From assembly GCF_003013395.1 (NCBI RefSeq), contig NZ_PXZM01000038.1, positions 59,348 through 123,347 of the forward strand: a stretch of 64,000 nt of DNA, in the 5' to 3' direction. Positions within the stretch are counted from its first letter, which is position 1, and each line of letters begins with the position of its first letter. The translations under genes and the position numbers were made by a program. Positions 26,306-34,981 of this stretch are shown here, in pieces. This stretch comes from Brevibacillus fortis (GTDB lineage Bacteria > Bacillota > Bacilli > Brevibacillales > Brevibacillaceae). The notes beneath the pieces were generated by a model that was not told the origin of the DNA, ran no database searches, and was given only the letters and a program-made list of their open reading frames with translations.

Positions 26306-26701
26306 ATGGCTGGGTCCAACAAAAAAGACATGAATCAAAACGATGTAATTGATTCCGCGAAGGCCTTTTTCACTTCGTTTGGTATCTTGTTTCTTGTTTT
26401 TCTCATTGCACTTGTAGGATCAATTATTTTCCCACCAAAACATGGCGAAGAAGCCAATGGTGGTGGCGCACCAACTGCACAAATTGACGCTGCTGCTGTA
26501 TTCAAACAAAATTGCGCTTCCTGTCATGGTCAAAATCTCGAAGGCATTGCAGGTCCAAACCTGACGAAGATTGGAGCGACGCTCAGTGCTGACGACATCT
26601 CCAAAATCATCAAAGAAGGTAAAGGCGGCATGCCTCCTGGATTGCTGAAGAAACAACCAGAAATTCAAGCGGTTTCACAGTGGCTGTCGGAGAAGAAATA
26701 A
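26306..26701 (+). CDS. Membrane-anchored cytochrome c (c550-like)
   Basis: The start is ATG 26306 (131 aa), with GGGAGG 10 nt upstream. One N-terminal membrane helix (FGILFLVFLIALVGSIIF) anchors a short Gly-rich linker and a class I cytochrome c domain. The haem site is CASCH and the distal Met lies in GMPPG. It carries electrons on the outer face of the membrane toward a terminal oxidase. It resembles the helix-anchored CccA group more than the lipoprotein CccB group. Its own terminator follows. Confidence 0.92.
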   Translation: MAGSNKKDMNQNDVIDSAKAFFTSFGILFLVFLIALVGSIIFPPKHGEEANGGGAPTAQIDAAAVFKQNCASCHGQNLEGIAGPNLTKIGATLSADDISKIIKEGKGGMPPGLLKKQPEIQAVSQWLSEKK

Positions 26702-26726
26702 GTACATAGATAGCCTGTAGGAAAGA

Positions 26727-26758
26727 AACACCGAAGACTCGTCCTCTTCGGTGTTTTC
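26727..26758 (+). terminator. Terminator of the cytochrome c gene
   Basis: ACACCGAAGA and TCTTCGGTGT pair and are followed by TTTTCC. Confidence 0.8.
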
Positions 26759-26783
26759 CGCGTTAATGGGGAGGCTTTTACAT

Positions 26784-27536
26784 ATGACCATCAAGATCGA
26801 AGCTTTGGGGAAACAAATCCACTCTCCCTCGAGTACATGGCTGTTCCGTGACGTAAATGCTAGCATTGAAGAGCCTACGATTATTGGCATTCTGGGAAAA
26901 TCAGGCCAAGGAAAAAGTACCTTGCTCCGCATTTTGGGGCGTCTTTTGCAGCCTGACGCCGGTACGGTTCTCTTAGAGAATAAAGAAATGTCTATGTGGG
27001 ACGCAACAGCTTGGCGAATGCAAATCAGTTATGTGGCACAGCAGGCCGTTATGCTGCCCGGTAGCGTGGAAGACAACCTGCGGACAGTGAGCAGCCTGCA
27101 TCAGCGTCCTTTTGATAAGAAGCTCGCCTCTGACTTGATGGAGCAGTTATATATGGAAGAGATCGATTGGTCAAAACCAGCCGCTCAACTGTCTGGCGGA
27201 GAAAAACAACGACTCGCTCTCGTTCGCACCCTGTTGCTTCAGCCACCTGTCCTGCTGCTGGATGAGGTCACCGCTTCACTCGATACGAAAAGCAAGCAGG
27301 CTGCAGAGCGGCTCCTCGTCGATTTGCACCACCAAACGGGTACGACCTTACTTTGGGTCACGCATGATTTAGAAGAAGCGCGAGTCGCTTGTAAGCGCAT
27401 CTGGTTTATGGCCAACCATCAGCTAGCAGAAGACGCGGAATGTGAAGCGTTTTTCCATTCGCCCCAATCTGTTGAAGCTCGTGAATTTTTGCAAGATGGA
27501 AATGTCCATACTGCCTTAAGTGGGGTGCAGCGATGA
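26784..27536 (+). CDS. fetA: ABC transporter ATPase, FetA-like (iron export)
   Basis: The start is ATG 26784 (250 aa) after GGGGAGG. Walker A is GKSGQGKST, the signature LSGGEKQR, Walker B VLLLDEVTASLD and the switch His in WVTHDLEEA. It is followed, with a 4-nt ATGA overlap, by a FetB-like permease. That pairing identifies a FetAB-type exporter, which in E. coli lowers iron stress. A role in general metal or oxidative stress is also possible. Confidence 0.85.
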   Translation: MTIKIEALGKQIHSPSSTWLFRDVNASIEEPTIIGILGKSGQGKSTLLRILGRLLQPDAGTVLLENKEMSMWDATAWRMQISYVAQQAVMLPGSVEDNLRTVSSLHQRPFDKKLASDLMEQLYMEEIDWSKPAAQLSGGEKQRLALVRTLLLQPPVLLLDEVTASLDTKSKQAAERLLVDLHHQTGTTLLWVTHDLEEARVACKRIWFMANHQLAEDAECEAFFHSPQSVEAREFLQDGNVHTALSGVQR

Positions 27537-28297
27537 CCCATACTTATACGTTTTCATACATGTGGCTACTTTTTGCCTATGCCTTTGTTTTCATTGCCCT
27601 CCTGCTCTCTGTTTGGCAGAAGCTCGGTTTGGAAAAGGACATTTTGATTGGTACCATCCGCTCTACCGTTCAATTGCTCGCGATCGGCTACGTCCTTCAT
27701 TTTGTCTTTGCTGCCGATAGTGTCTGGTTTATTTTATTGATCATTCTCATGATGATCCTGGTCGCTTCGTGGAACGCTGTTAGCAGAGCGAAGCATTTAT
27801 CGGGGATCTTTTGGCGGATCGCCATTTCACTTGCGATAACAGAGGTCGTCACCATGGGACTGTTGGTTGTACTTGGACTTGTCTCTCCTACGCCGCAGTA
27901 CCTCATCCCGATGAGCGGCATGATTATTGGCAGCTCCATGATCGTCACGAGTCTTTTTCTCTCGCATATGAACCGAGAAGTAGAAGCCTCTCGCGGGGAA
28001 ATCGAAACATTGCTTTGTCTCGGTGCCACTACACGCCAAGCGGTGCATGTGGTATTGAAGCGCGCTGTCAAAGCGAGCATGATCCCTACCTTTGACACGA
28101 TGAAAACAATCGGACTGGTCCAATTGCCAGGGATGATGACTGGAATGATCGTCGCTGGTGCCAGTCCCATCGAGGCCGTGCGCTACCAAATCCTCATTAT
28201 GCTCAGCTTTAGCTCCTCTGCTGCCATTTCGGCGGTTCTGATCAGCATGCTCAGCTATCAGCTCTGGTTTACACAGGATTCCATGCTCCACTCATAA
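27533..28297 (+). CDS. fetB: FetB-like permease (UPF0014)
   Basis: This 254-aa multi-pass protein has the family marks STVQLLAIGYVL, ASWNAVSRAKHL, SGMIIGSSMIVTSL, ETLLCLGATTRQAV and the coupling stretch PTFDTMKTIGLVQLPGMMTG. It overlaps fetA by 4 nt. It forms the membrane channel of the FetAB exporter. Confidence 0.9.
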   Translation: MTHTYTFSYMWLLFAYAFVFIALLLSVWQKLGLEKDILIGTIRSTVQLLAIGYVLHFVFAADSVWFILLIILMMILVASWNAVSRAKHLSGIFWRIAISLAITEVVTMGLLVVLGLVSPTPQYLIPMSGMIIGSSMIVTSLFLSHMNREVEASRGEIETLLCLGATTRQAVHVVLKRAVKASMIPTFDTMKTIGLVQLPGMMTGMIVAGASPIEAVRYQILIMLSFSSSAAISAVLISMLSYQLWFTQDSMLHS

Positions 28298-28303
28298 ATA
28301 CAA

Positions 28304-28337
28304 GACTGTCGGACCTTTGCTTCCGGCAGTTTTTTTG
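28304..28337 (+). terminator. Terminator of fetAB
   Basis: ACTGTCGGA and TTCCGGCAGT pair and are followed by TTTTTTTG. Confidence 0.85.
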
Positions 28338-28403
28338 TTTTTGTAATGAAATGCACCCTGAGTCGTCAAATTACAAGTAGAACGTACAAAAGGTGGTTCA
28401 GCT

Positions 28404-28928
28404 ATGGACAAAAACGGATTAATGGAGCAATGGTTCCTACGCTATGGCGATGATATTTACAAATTTCTTATTTACTACACAGGAACCCGCGATGTAGAAG
28501 ACCTCGTTCAGGATGTCTTTTTAAAAGCGCTTCGGTCTCTGGATGCATTCGAGGGCAGATCGCAACCGAAAACATGGTTATTGACGATCGCGAGGAATAC
28601 CGCCATCGATCATAGACGAAAGCAACGTCTTCGTAATTGGCTACCAGATAAATGGCTGGCGAACGTAGAGACTGAAGAAAAAACACCGGAAGAAATTGTG
28701 TATGGACATGAGGAGCAGCAAGCACTTTACCATGCAATTCGTGAAGTAAAACCCGCGTTTCGCGAGGTACTCATTTTGCGTGGAATCAAGGGACTGTCCT
28801 CCAAGGAGACAGCTGAAATACTTGGGTGGTCGGAAAACAAAGTAAACGTGACATTGCACCGTGCCATGAAAGCCGTCCGGGAAATACTTGAGCGTGAGAA
28901 AAAGGAGATGATTGGCGATGCGATCTAA
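28404..28928 (+). CDS. ECF-type RNA polymerase sigma factor
   Basis: This 174-aa factor starts at ATG 28404 after AAAGGTGG. Region 2 reads DVEDLVQDVFLKALRSLDAF with RSQPKTWLLTIARNTAIDHRR. Region 4 reads FREVLILRGIKGLSSKETAEIL and NKVNVTLHRAMKAVRE. The stop lies inside the start of the next gene, which has a single membrane segment and probably acts as its anti-sigma or sensor partner. Its regulon is unknown. Confidence 0.92.
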   Translation: MDKNGLMEQWFLRYGDDIYKFLIYYTGTRDVEDLVQDVFLKALRSLDAFEGRSQPKTWLLTIARNTAIDHRRKQRLRNWLPDKWLANVETEEKTPEEIVYGHEEQQALYHAIREVKPAFREVLILRGIKGLSSKETAEILGWSENKVNVTLHRAMKAVREILEREKKEMIGDAI

Positions 28929-30153
28929 TTCAGACCATGACTTACTAGCTAAATTGGAAGGGATGCCGGATATGAAAATAAGCGGAGAAAAAAAACAAGA
29001 GATCGTTTCTGCTATTCGCCAAACAACTGTGAGCAAATCTGGAGGGACTGCTTCTTTTCGTGGTTTCTCTGCGCTTGGCAAGGGATTGGCCCTCTGCTCC
29101 GTACTCGCTGCAACCGTCTGGCTAGGAGCCGCGCTCCTTACGAACCAACAGCAGAACGCATCACCAGAATCCGTTGCGCCCACTCCTGGCTCTCCTACCG
29201 CTTCTCCGGGACCGGGTCCAAACAACAGCGTAACAACACAGCCTATTCCGCAGACAGAGGAGCTATTATCACAAATCCGCTCAAATGCGAAAGAAGGCAG
29301 AGTCATCTCCCTCCCATTCGTTCTGGAAAAAACGGTAGACGAAGTAGAAAAGGGCTGGGGAAAACCAGATAAAACCTACACAGCAAATGGACTGACCTAC
29401 TCCGCCTATCCGAAAAAAGAAGTCGTATTTGGCTACAACAAAGGCATGCAGCTCGTGGACATGCACAGTACAGATCCTCGTTTGCAGCAAGTCAACCTGT
29501 CTGCCGTCGAACAGAGCTGGGGAAAGCCGGGGCGTTTTAGCGAGTTTGGCAACCAAACAATTTACACCTACGATGTCACAAGCAGCTATCAGGTGAAATT
29601 CCTCTTCCAGGGAACGAAAAGCACGAGCAAGGAAGATCTGATTCTTGTTGAATACCATCTGTATTACCCGCAAGGAAACAAAAATCTCATGCTGTATGCA
29701 GACAATGCCGAGATTTTGCAAAGCGTACGTGATCTCGCCCCAAAAGGCCAAATCTTTGGCAGTCAGTATCGTGTAGAAAAGGATGTGTTCGATGAGGCAG
29801 AAAAACAACTGGGCAAACCAGATGTCGTCTCCTTCATCAATGGCATCACATACAATACGTACCGGGATCTCAATCTTGTCTTCGCCTTTAACAAAGGAAT
29901 GCAGCTCGTGGATATTCGCTCCTATGACCCACGCCTGCAAGCAATCACGCTTGCCGAAGTGCTAGAAACACTTGGGAAACCAGCGAGCAAAGCCACAACT
30001 GGCGGCCAAACCATTTACACCTACAAGGTAACCCCTGATTACGAGCTGAAAATCATCTTCTCAGGCATCCTAACCGATAACGCAAACACCCTCTACATCG
30101 ATCACGTAAACATTTACTACCCACGAGGTACATTCAACAACATGGCCGGATAA
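28918..30153 (+). CDS. Membrane-anchored protein with two DUF4309 repeats, likely anti-sigma/sensor partner
   Basis: The start is ATG 28918 (411 aa) after AGGAGA, overlapping the sigma factor end. A cytoplasmic N-terminus of about 50 residues precedes one membrane segment (LALCSVLAATVWLGAALL). A Pro/Ser/Thr linker follows, then two similar outside domains (about 125-260 and 265-405), each with the pattern GKPD...F-NKGMQLVD-RS-DPRLQ and QTIYTY-V. These are DUF4309 (YjgB-like) repeats. The order, a cytoplasmic tail after an ECF sigma gene, fits a regulator of that sigma factor. No zinc-binding anti-sigma motif is visible. Confidence 0.75.
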   Translation: MRSNSDHDLLAKLEGMPDMKISGEKKQEIVSAIRQTTVSKSGGTASFRGFSALGKGLALCSVLAATVWLGAALLTNQQQNASPESVAPTPGSPTASPGPGPNNSVTTQPIPQTEELLSQIRSNAKEGRVISLPFVLEKTVDEVEKGWGKPDKTYTANGLTYSAYPKKEVVFGYNKGMQLVDMHSTDPRLQQVNLSAVEQSWGKPGRFSEFGNQTIYTYDVTSSYQVKFLFQGTKSTSKEDLILVEYHLYYPQGNKNLMLYADNAEILQSVRDLAPKGQIFGSQYRVEKDVFDEAEKQLGKPDVVSFINGITYNTYRDLNLVFAFNKGMQLVDIRSYDPRLQAITLAEVLETLGKPASKATTGGQTIYTYKVTPDYELKIIFSGILTDNANTLYIDHVNIYYPRGTFNNMAG

Positions 30154-30167
30154 ACCGCATACGAACG

Positions 30168-30200
30168 AAAAAAAGACGGGAGCATCAGTCCCGTCTTTTC
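30168..30200. terminator. Bidirectional terminator between convergent genes
   Basis: AAAAGACGGGA and TCCCGTCTTTT pair, with A and T runs on both sides. Confidence 0.85.
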
Positions 30201-30205
30201 TCATT

Positions 30206-31201
30206 TTATTTACCAATAATGTGGCCTTCCAGCTCATCCAGTACTTTATTGGCTGCGATTACGCCACCGGAAGTATTCCAAATGGTGTCATCCACTTTGA
30301 TTGCTTTGCCCGCTTTCACGACGTTCAGGTTTTTCCAGAGCGGATCGTTTGTCCACTCTTGCTCCAGCTTGGAAGCTTCGCCTTTGCCTGTTTCGTACGT
30401 GAAGTAGAACATGATGTCGCCATCCATTTCTGGAATGCGCTCTTTGGTTACTTCTGCTGCGAAATCGTCTTTGTCTTGGGAAGCTGGACGTGCCAGGCCA
30501 AGGTCTTTGAAGATCGCGCCAGTGAAGGTGTTTTTGTAGTAGATACGAACTTTACCTGGCATAAAGCGCACAACGGATACTTTCGTGTTCAGCTTGTCGC
30601 CAGCTTTTGTTTTGAATTCTTCTACGCGCTTGTTCCAGTCAGCGAGGACCTTTTCACCCTCAGCTTTTTTGTTTACTGCTTCTGCGAACAAGGAGAAGTT
30701 TTCTTTCCAGTCGCCGCGTGGCTCTTCAACGAATACGGTTGGAGCGATTGCAGTCAATTGTTGATATATTTTTTCATGACGGAATTTCATACCCAGAATC
30801 AAGTCAGGCTTCAGTGCTGCGATTGCTTCCAGGTTAGGTTGTCCTTCCGTACCGACAGATTTTGTACCCTCAAGGAAAGACTTGGTGAAATCGTAGAATT
30901 GGGTTGGATCATGAGCAGCACCTACAGCCCCTACTGGCTTCACACCAAGAGCCATCAGAGTTTCAGTACCTTGGTTGGTCAACATGACGATGCGTTCTGG
31001 TGTACCTTTAATGGTAGTTTCGCCCATCGCGTGTTTCACTGTGTAGCTTTGGCCGGAACCCTCCGACTTGCCAGTTGCTTGATCAGCTGGCTTTTGTTCG
31101 CTTGCTTGCGGAGCTCCACAACCTGTAACGACCAACAAGAGTGCCATTAAGACAGCAAAGAAAGCTTTACCGCCTGCGGTCCGATATGTACGAGAAAACA
31201 T
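30206..31201 (-). CDS. Siderophore-binding lipoprotein of an iron ABC transporter
   Basis: This 331-aa protein starts with a signal sequence ending in lipobox VVTGC (Cys about 28). The class III binding-protein fold shows TPERIVMLTNQGTETLMALGV, PNLEAIAALKPDLILG and AIAPTVFVEEPRGDW. It captures a ferric siderophore outside the membrane and passes it to the FecCD-type permeases encoded divergently at 31385-33429. Two Fur boxes lie in the shared upstream region. Confidence 0.9.
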   Translation of the reverse strand: MFSRTYRTAGGKAFFAVLMALLLVVTGCGAPQASEQKPADQATGKSEGSGQSYTVKHAMGETTIKGTPERIVMLTNQGTETLMALGVKPVGAVGAAHDPTQFYDFTKSFLEGTKSVGTEGQPNLEAIAALKPDLILGMKFRHEKIYQQLTAIAPTVFVEEPRGDWKENFSLFAEAVNKKAEGEKVLADWNKRVEEFKTKAGDKLNTKVSVVRFMPGKVRIYYKNTFTGAIFKDLGLARPASQDKDDFAAEVTKERIPEMDGDIMFYFTYETGKGEASKLEQEWTNDPLWKNLNVVKAGKAIKVDDTIWNTSGGVIAANKVLDELEGHIIGK

Positions 31202-31231
31202 GATGAAAGGACCCCTTTCCCTTTTCTATAA

Positions 31232-31246
31232 TGAGAATTCATATCA
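31232..31246. promoter_or_regulatory. Fur box (imperfect)
   Basis: TGAGAATTCATATCA resembles the 7-1-7 consensus TGATAATNATTATCA and lies just upstream of the binding-protein gene. Confidence 0.55.
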
Positions 31247-31296
31247 ATGACAGAGTCTATCCTACTCCCCTGCTTGTCAAAAGTCAATCACAAAAT

Positions 31297-31311
31297 GATA
31301 ATGACTATCAA
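31297..31311. promoter_or_regulatory. Fur box
   Basis: TGATAATGACTATCA differs from the consensus TGATAATNATTATCA at one base. It lies between the divergent iron-uptake genes. Confidence 0.8.
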
Positions 31312-31384
31312 CGTCATTGACACTTACTCCGTGTAGCTCTACACTTAACTATGAAACCATCTAAGAAATAAGGATGTAGCCATC

Positions 31385-32392
31385 ATGAGCTCTTTATTAG
31401 CTAGCAACTTTCGTAAAATTCTGGGAGTGGCGTTCGCCATTCTCCTTCTGACTTATCTCAGTTATGCCAGCCTCATCTTTGGCGTCATTGACACGAGTTG
31501 GCAAACTGCAATTGATGCCTATACGAATTTTAACGGCTCCAATGAACACATCGTCATTAAAGAAGTGCGAGTACCGCGTGTGCTCAATGCACTTACGGTC
31601 GGCTTTTGCCTCGGCCTGGCCGGAACTCTGCTCCAATCCTTGACGAGAAACCCTGTTGCAGACGTTGAACTGTTCGGTCTTAACGCAGGTGCTTCTCTTT
31701 TTGTTGTGTTCGCCGTTACATTTGTCGGGATCAGCTCTTTGACCCAGTTTACATGGATTTCCTTTTTAGGAGCCGCTGTAGCAGGTTTGATCGTCTACTT
31801 GCTCGGATCATTCGGCAGAGATGGGCTTTCGCCTGTGAAGCTGGTTCTAGCGGGTGCAGCTATCACCGCTTTGGCTTCCTCGATCCGACACGGCATGATG
31901 GTCCTTAATGAAAAGGCCACAGACGAGGTGCTTTTCTGGCTGGCGGGTTCCGTCGGCGGAAGAAAGCTGGAGTATCTAGCGACTGTCTTTCCTTATATGA
32001 TCATCGCCTGGATCGCTGCTTTTGTCCTCGCACGTCCGATTCAAACGTTGTTGATGGGTGATGACGTAGCAAAAGGTCTTGGACAGCGCACCTTATTGGT
32101 CAAATTCAGTGTTGGTATCGTCATTGTTCTCTTATCCGGTTGTGCGGTTGCTGTTGCTGGACCCATTGGTTTTGTCGGATTGGTCACTCCGCATCTGGCC
32201 CGCTATCTCGTCGGAATCGACACGCGCTGGGTGCTTTTGTACAGCGGTCTGCTTGGTTCCATCCTGCTGCTGTTAGCAGACATCGGAGCACGATATATCG
32301 CGATGCCTGCTGAAGTTCCTATTGGAGTAATGACAGCCCTGATCGGGATTCCGTTCTTCATCTATGTCGCACGCAAGGGGCTGGATAAATAA
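31385..32392 (+). CDS. Iron-siderophore ABC transporter permease (FecCD family), subunit 1
   Basis: This 335-aa protein has about nine or ten membrane helices. Family marks are RVPRVLNALTVGFCLGLAGTLLQSLTRNPVAD, GLSPVKLVLAGAAI and the coupling region AKGLGQRTLLV, then GPIGFVGLVTPHLARYLVG. It forms the channel with the next gene, whose start overlaps its stop by one base (TAATG). Confidence 0.93.
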   Translation: MSSLLASNFRKILGVAFAILLLTYLSYASLIFGVIDTSWQTAIDAYTNFNGSNEHIVIKEVRVPRVLNALTVGFCLGLAGTLLQSLTRNPVADVELFGLNAGASLFVVFAVTFVGISSLTQFTWISFLGAAVAGLIVYLLGSFGRDGLSPVKLVLAGAAITALASSIRHGMMVLNEKATDEVLFWLAGSVGGRKLEYLATVFPYMIIAWIAAFVLARPIQTLLMGDDVAKGLGQRTLLVKFSVGIVIVLLSGCAVAVAGPIGFVGLVTPHLARYLVGIDTRWVLLYSGLLGSILLLLADIGARYIAMPAEVPIGVMTALIGIPFFIYVARKGLDK

Positions 32393-33429
32393 TGAAAGAC
32401 TACCTGTCTCTTCGCATCGGCAAGCGCTTTTCCTCGTTTCAGCTACATAAAAAAACGATCTGGTTTTCGTTACTCGCCCTCCTGATCGTCATCGCAGTGG
32501 CGATTGTCAGTCTCGGAATGGGTGAAATGAAAATCGCCCCGCTCGATGTGTTGAAAGTATTGTTGGGAATAGGTTCAGAAGAGAATGCTTTAATTGTAGA
32601 GCAATTTCGCTTGCCGCGTATCGTCATTGCCATTCTGGTAGGCGCCGCACTCGCAGTTGCTGGTGCCATCATGCAGGGCCTCGTCCGCAATCCGTTGGCT
32701 TCCCCGGATGTTCTTGGGGTATCGGGTGGAGCATCTGTTTTTGCAGTCGGCTTCTTAATCCTATTTGAAACAGCGAGCATCAAGTGGCTTCCTCCCATCG
32801 CTTTCTTGGGGGCAACGTTGACGACATTCCTGCTGTACGCCCTCTCTTGGAAAAAAGGCGTCACGCCGCTTCGTCTCGTCATGATCGGTGTTGGAATCAA
32901 AATCGCAGCGGGTGCCATTGTCACCATGCTGATTATGTTCAGTCCGTTTTTGTTACAAAACAAAGCATTGCTCTGGCTGACGGGAAGCATCTACGGCGTC
33001 GACTGGAACGACGTATTCATGATATTGCCGTGGGTCATCGGTCTGATTCTCGTAGCCGGCTTACTTGCTAGACGAGTAAACATTCAACAGCTCGGCGATG
33101 ATCTGGCGACGAGTCTCGGCAGCTCCTTGCAATTGGATCGCTTCTTCCTGCTTATGATTTGCGCGGCTTTGACGGGAACAGCCGTCTCTGTTGGAGGAGA
33201 TATCAGCTTTGTGGCTTTGCTGGCCCCACACATTGCCAAGCAACTGATTGGTCCGTCCTTTGGCGGTGCCATGACACTCTCAGCTTTCTTGGGTGCCATT
33301 ATCGTATTGCTTGCGGATTTGATTGCACGCATGGCTTTTTCACCAATCGAAGTGCCTGTAGGAGTATTCACGTCTGCTATCGGCGCTCCGTTTTTCATCT
33401 ACTTGCTGTATAAAAACCGAAATCGATAG
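32392..33429 (+). CDS. Iron-siderophore ABC transporter permease (FecCD family), subunit 2
   Basis: This 345-aa protein resembles its upstream neighbour: RLPRIVIAILVGAALAVAGA, QGLVRNPLASPDVLGVSGGA, then ISFVALLAPHIAKQLIG. The pair makes a heterodimeric channel. The ATPase gene of the locus follows only after a 563-nt gap filled by a palindromic element. Confidence 0.93.
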   Translation: MKDYLSLRIGKRFSSFQLHKKTIWFSLLALLIVIAVAIVSLGMGEMKIAPLDVLKVLLGIGSEENALIVEQFRLPRIVIAILVGAALAVAGAIMQGLVRNPLASPDVLGVSGGASVFAVGFLILFETASIKWLPPIAFLGATLTTFLLYALSWKKGVTPLRLVMIGVGIKIAAGAIVTMLIMFSPFLLQNKALLWLTGSIYGVDWNDVFMILPWVIGLILVAGLLARRVNIQQLGDDLATSLGSSLQLDRFFLLMICAALTGTAVSVGGDISFVALLAPHIAKQLIGPSFGGAMTLSAFLGAIIVLLADLIARMAFSPIEVPVGVFTSAIGAPFFIYLLYKNRNR

Positions 33430-33444
33430 TAAAGAACTATGACC

Positions 33445-33933
33445 GCTGTGGTGGTGGGGAGGAAACAGGAGAAAACGCTCAGCTTCTTGGGCCACCCACT
33501 GAGGGATTCACTGCCCGACTCCATGCAAAAAGCAAAACCGCGTCCAAAGTGGTTCTTTCAGGAAGTTTTTCAGAGGTGGACGCTTAAGAGCGTGTTTCGC
33601 TTTTTGCATTCCGTCTCGGTCGGCGTACCAAAGATCTTCGCTTATTTCTCCTGTTTCCTCTACGAGCTGGTGCTATACGGATTTTAAAAAGCCTTTAAAA
33701 GATTGAAGAATGTGATCAGTAACGCCAGAGAAGAATATTTCCAGACGTAGCGACTTGTGGAGTCCTACCGAGCGGAGAAGGGATTCGCGGGCAAAAGAAA
33801 GGCAACGTGCTCGCGCTACGAAGCGGCTACCACTTTTGCGTTTCCCCGCGAATCCCTTCGGAGTGGACAGTGCACGCTTCCAGTGGGACGTAGCCTGGAG
33901 CCTAGACTGGAAATATTCTTCTCCCACCACAGC
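33445..33933. repeat. Large palindromic element made of two long hairpins
   Basis: The 563-nt gap between permease and ATPase genes has no plausible gene. An outer 10-bp perfect inverted repeat, GCTGTGGTGG (33445-33454) and CCACCACAGC (33924-33933), encloses two ~200-bp hairpins. Hairpin A pairs GAGGAAACAGGAGAAA (33459-33474) with TTTCTCCTGTTTCCTC (33645-33660). It also pairs ATGCAAAAAGC with GCTTTTTGCAT and GCGTCCA with TGGACGC. Hairpin B pairs GAGAAGAATATTTCCAG (33728-33744) with CTGGAAATATTCTTCTC (33907-33923) and GGGATTCGCGGG with CCCGCGAATCCC. It may be a MITE-like insertion or a structured RNA; the nature is unknown. Confidence 0.75.
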
Positions 33934-33992
33934 CACATGCGGCCCTGAATATATTTTTTAACTTCCTAAACGTTGAAAGGAGTCCAGACCAT

Positions 33993-34820
33993 ATGCAAGC
34001 TTTGGAAACTCAACGGCTTACGTTATCGTACGGAGAACGCAATATCATTGAAGCGTTAGATTTGAACATCCCGCGTGGAAAAATCACGGTTTTCATTGGC
34101 AGTAATGGCAGTGGCAAATCGACATTACTGCGCTCTCTGGCACGTTTACTCAAACCAAAGGAAGGCGCCATCCTGCTTGAAGGGGAATCGATTGCCAAAC
34201 GCTCTACCAAAGAAGTAGCAAAACGTCTTGCCATCCTTCCTCAAGGCCCATCCGCACCAGAAGGGTTGACGATTCTGCAATTGGTCAAGCAAGGACGCTA
34301 TCCCTATCAAAACTGGCTACAGCAATGGTCAGAAGAAGACGAGCAGATGGTTAACAAAGCATTGGCTGCTACTCAACTCACGGATATGGCTAACCGTGCC
34401 GTCGACAGTCTCTCTGGCGGCCAACGTCAGCGCGCCTGGATTGCGATGACTCTGGCACAAGGAACCGAAACGATTTTGCTGGATGAGCCTACGACTTATC
34501 TGGATATGTCACATCAAATTGAAATTTTGGACCTGTTGTTTGAACTGAATCAAACAGAACAGCGTACCATCGTTATGGTTCTCCACGATCTGAATCTCGC
34601 TTGCCGCTATGCCCATCATATTGTTGCCGTACACAATCAGACCGTAGTGGCAGAAGGGGATCCAAACGAAGTACTGACGACAGACCTTGTCCGTACGGTC
34701 TTCGATATGGATTGCCAGATTACCCAAGACCCGCTTTACGGAACTCCTATGTGCATCCCGTACAGTAAAAGCCGCTTGGGCATTGTGCAGGCTGAACCAA
34801 AAGCCTTCGCCATGTCATAA
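33993..34820 (+). CDS. Iron-siderophore ABC transporter ATPase (FecE/FhuC type)
   Basis: This 275-aa protein starts at ATG 33993 after AAAGGAG. Walker A is GSNGSGKST, the signature LSGGQRQRAW, Walker B ILLDEPTTYLDM and the switch His in VLHDLNLACRY. It powers the permeases at 31385-33429. It is the only siderophore-type ATPase in the window, so it may also serve the second locus at 47562-50858, which has none. Confidence 0.92.
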   Translation: MQALETQRLTLSYGERNIIEALDLNIPRGKITVFIGSNGSGKSTLLRSLARLLKPKEGAILLEGESIAKRSTKEVAKRLAILPQGPSAPEGLTILQLVKQGRYPYQNWLQQWSEEDEQMVNKALAATQLTDMANRAVDSLSGGQRQRAWIAMTLAQGTETILLDEPTTYLDMSHQIEILDLLFELNQTEQRTIVMVLHDLNLACRYAHHIVAVHNQTVVAEGDPNEVLTTDLVRTVFDMDCQITQDPLYGTPMCIPYSKSRLGIVQAEPKAFAMS

Positions 34821-34832
34821 GCTCCAAACAAC

Positions 34833-34872
34833 AAAAAGACTGTCCATCGAGTAGTATGGGCAGTCTTTTTTT
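34833..34872 (+). terminator. Terminator of the iron ATPase gene
   Basis: AAAAAGACTGTCCAT and ATGGGCAGTCTTTTTTT pair and close the transcript. Confidence 0.85.
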
Positions 34873-34913
34873 CGTATGCAAAAACTTGGACGCGCAATGA
34901 ATTGATAAAAACA

Positions 34914-34951
34914 GCGGCAGTCCCGGACTTTTTTGTGTCCTAGACTGCCAC
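34914..34951 (-). terminator. Terminator of eno and of the glycolytic operon
   Basis: GGCAGTC (34916-34922) pairs with GACTGCC (34943-34949), with an inner GGAC/GTCC stem. On the minus strand a short way past the hairpin comes TTTTTATC. Confidence 0.7.
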
Positions 34952-34981
34952 GCGTTCTTTTTATCTATCCATTATGCTAGC

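Noticed and set aside
33439..33961. Several short frames in the gap between the iron permease and ATPase genes
   Set aside because: They follow the two arms of the palindromes on both strands, have no ribosome binding sites and resemble no protein.
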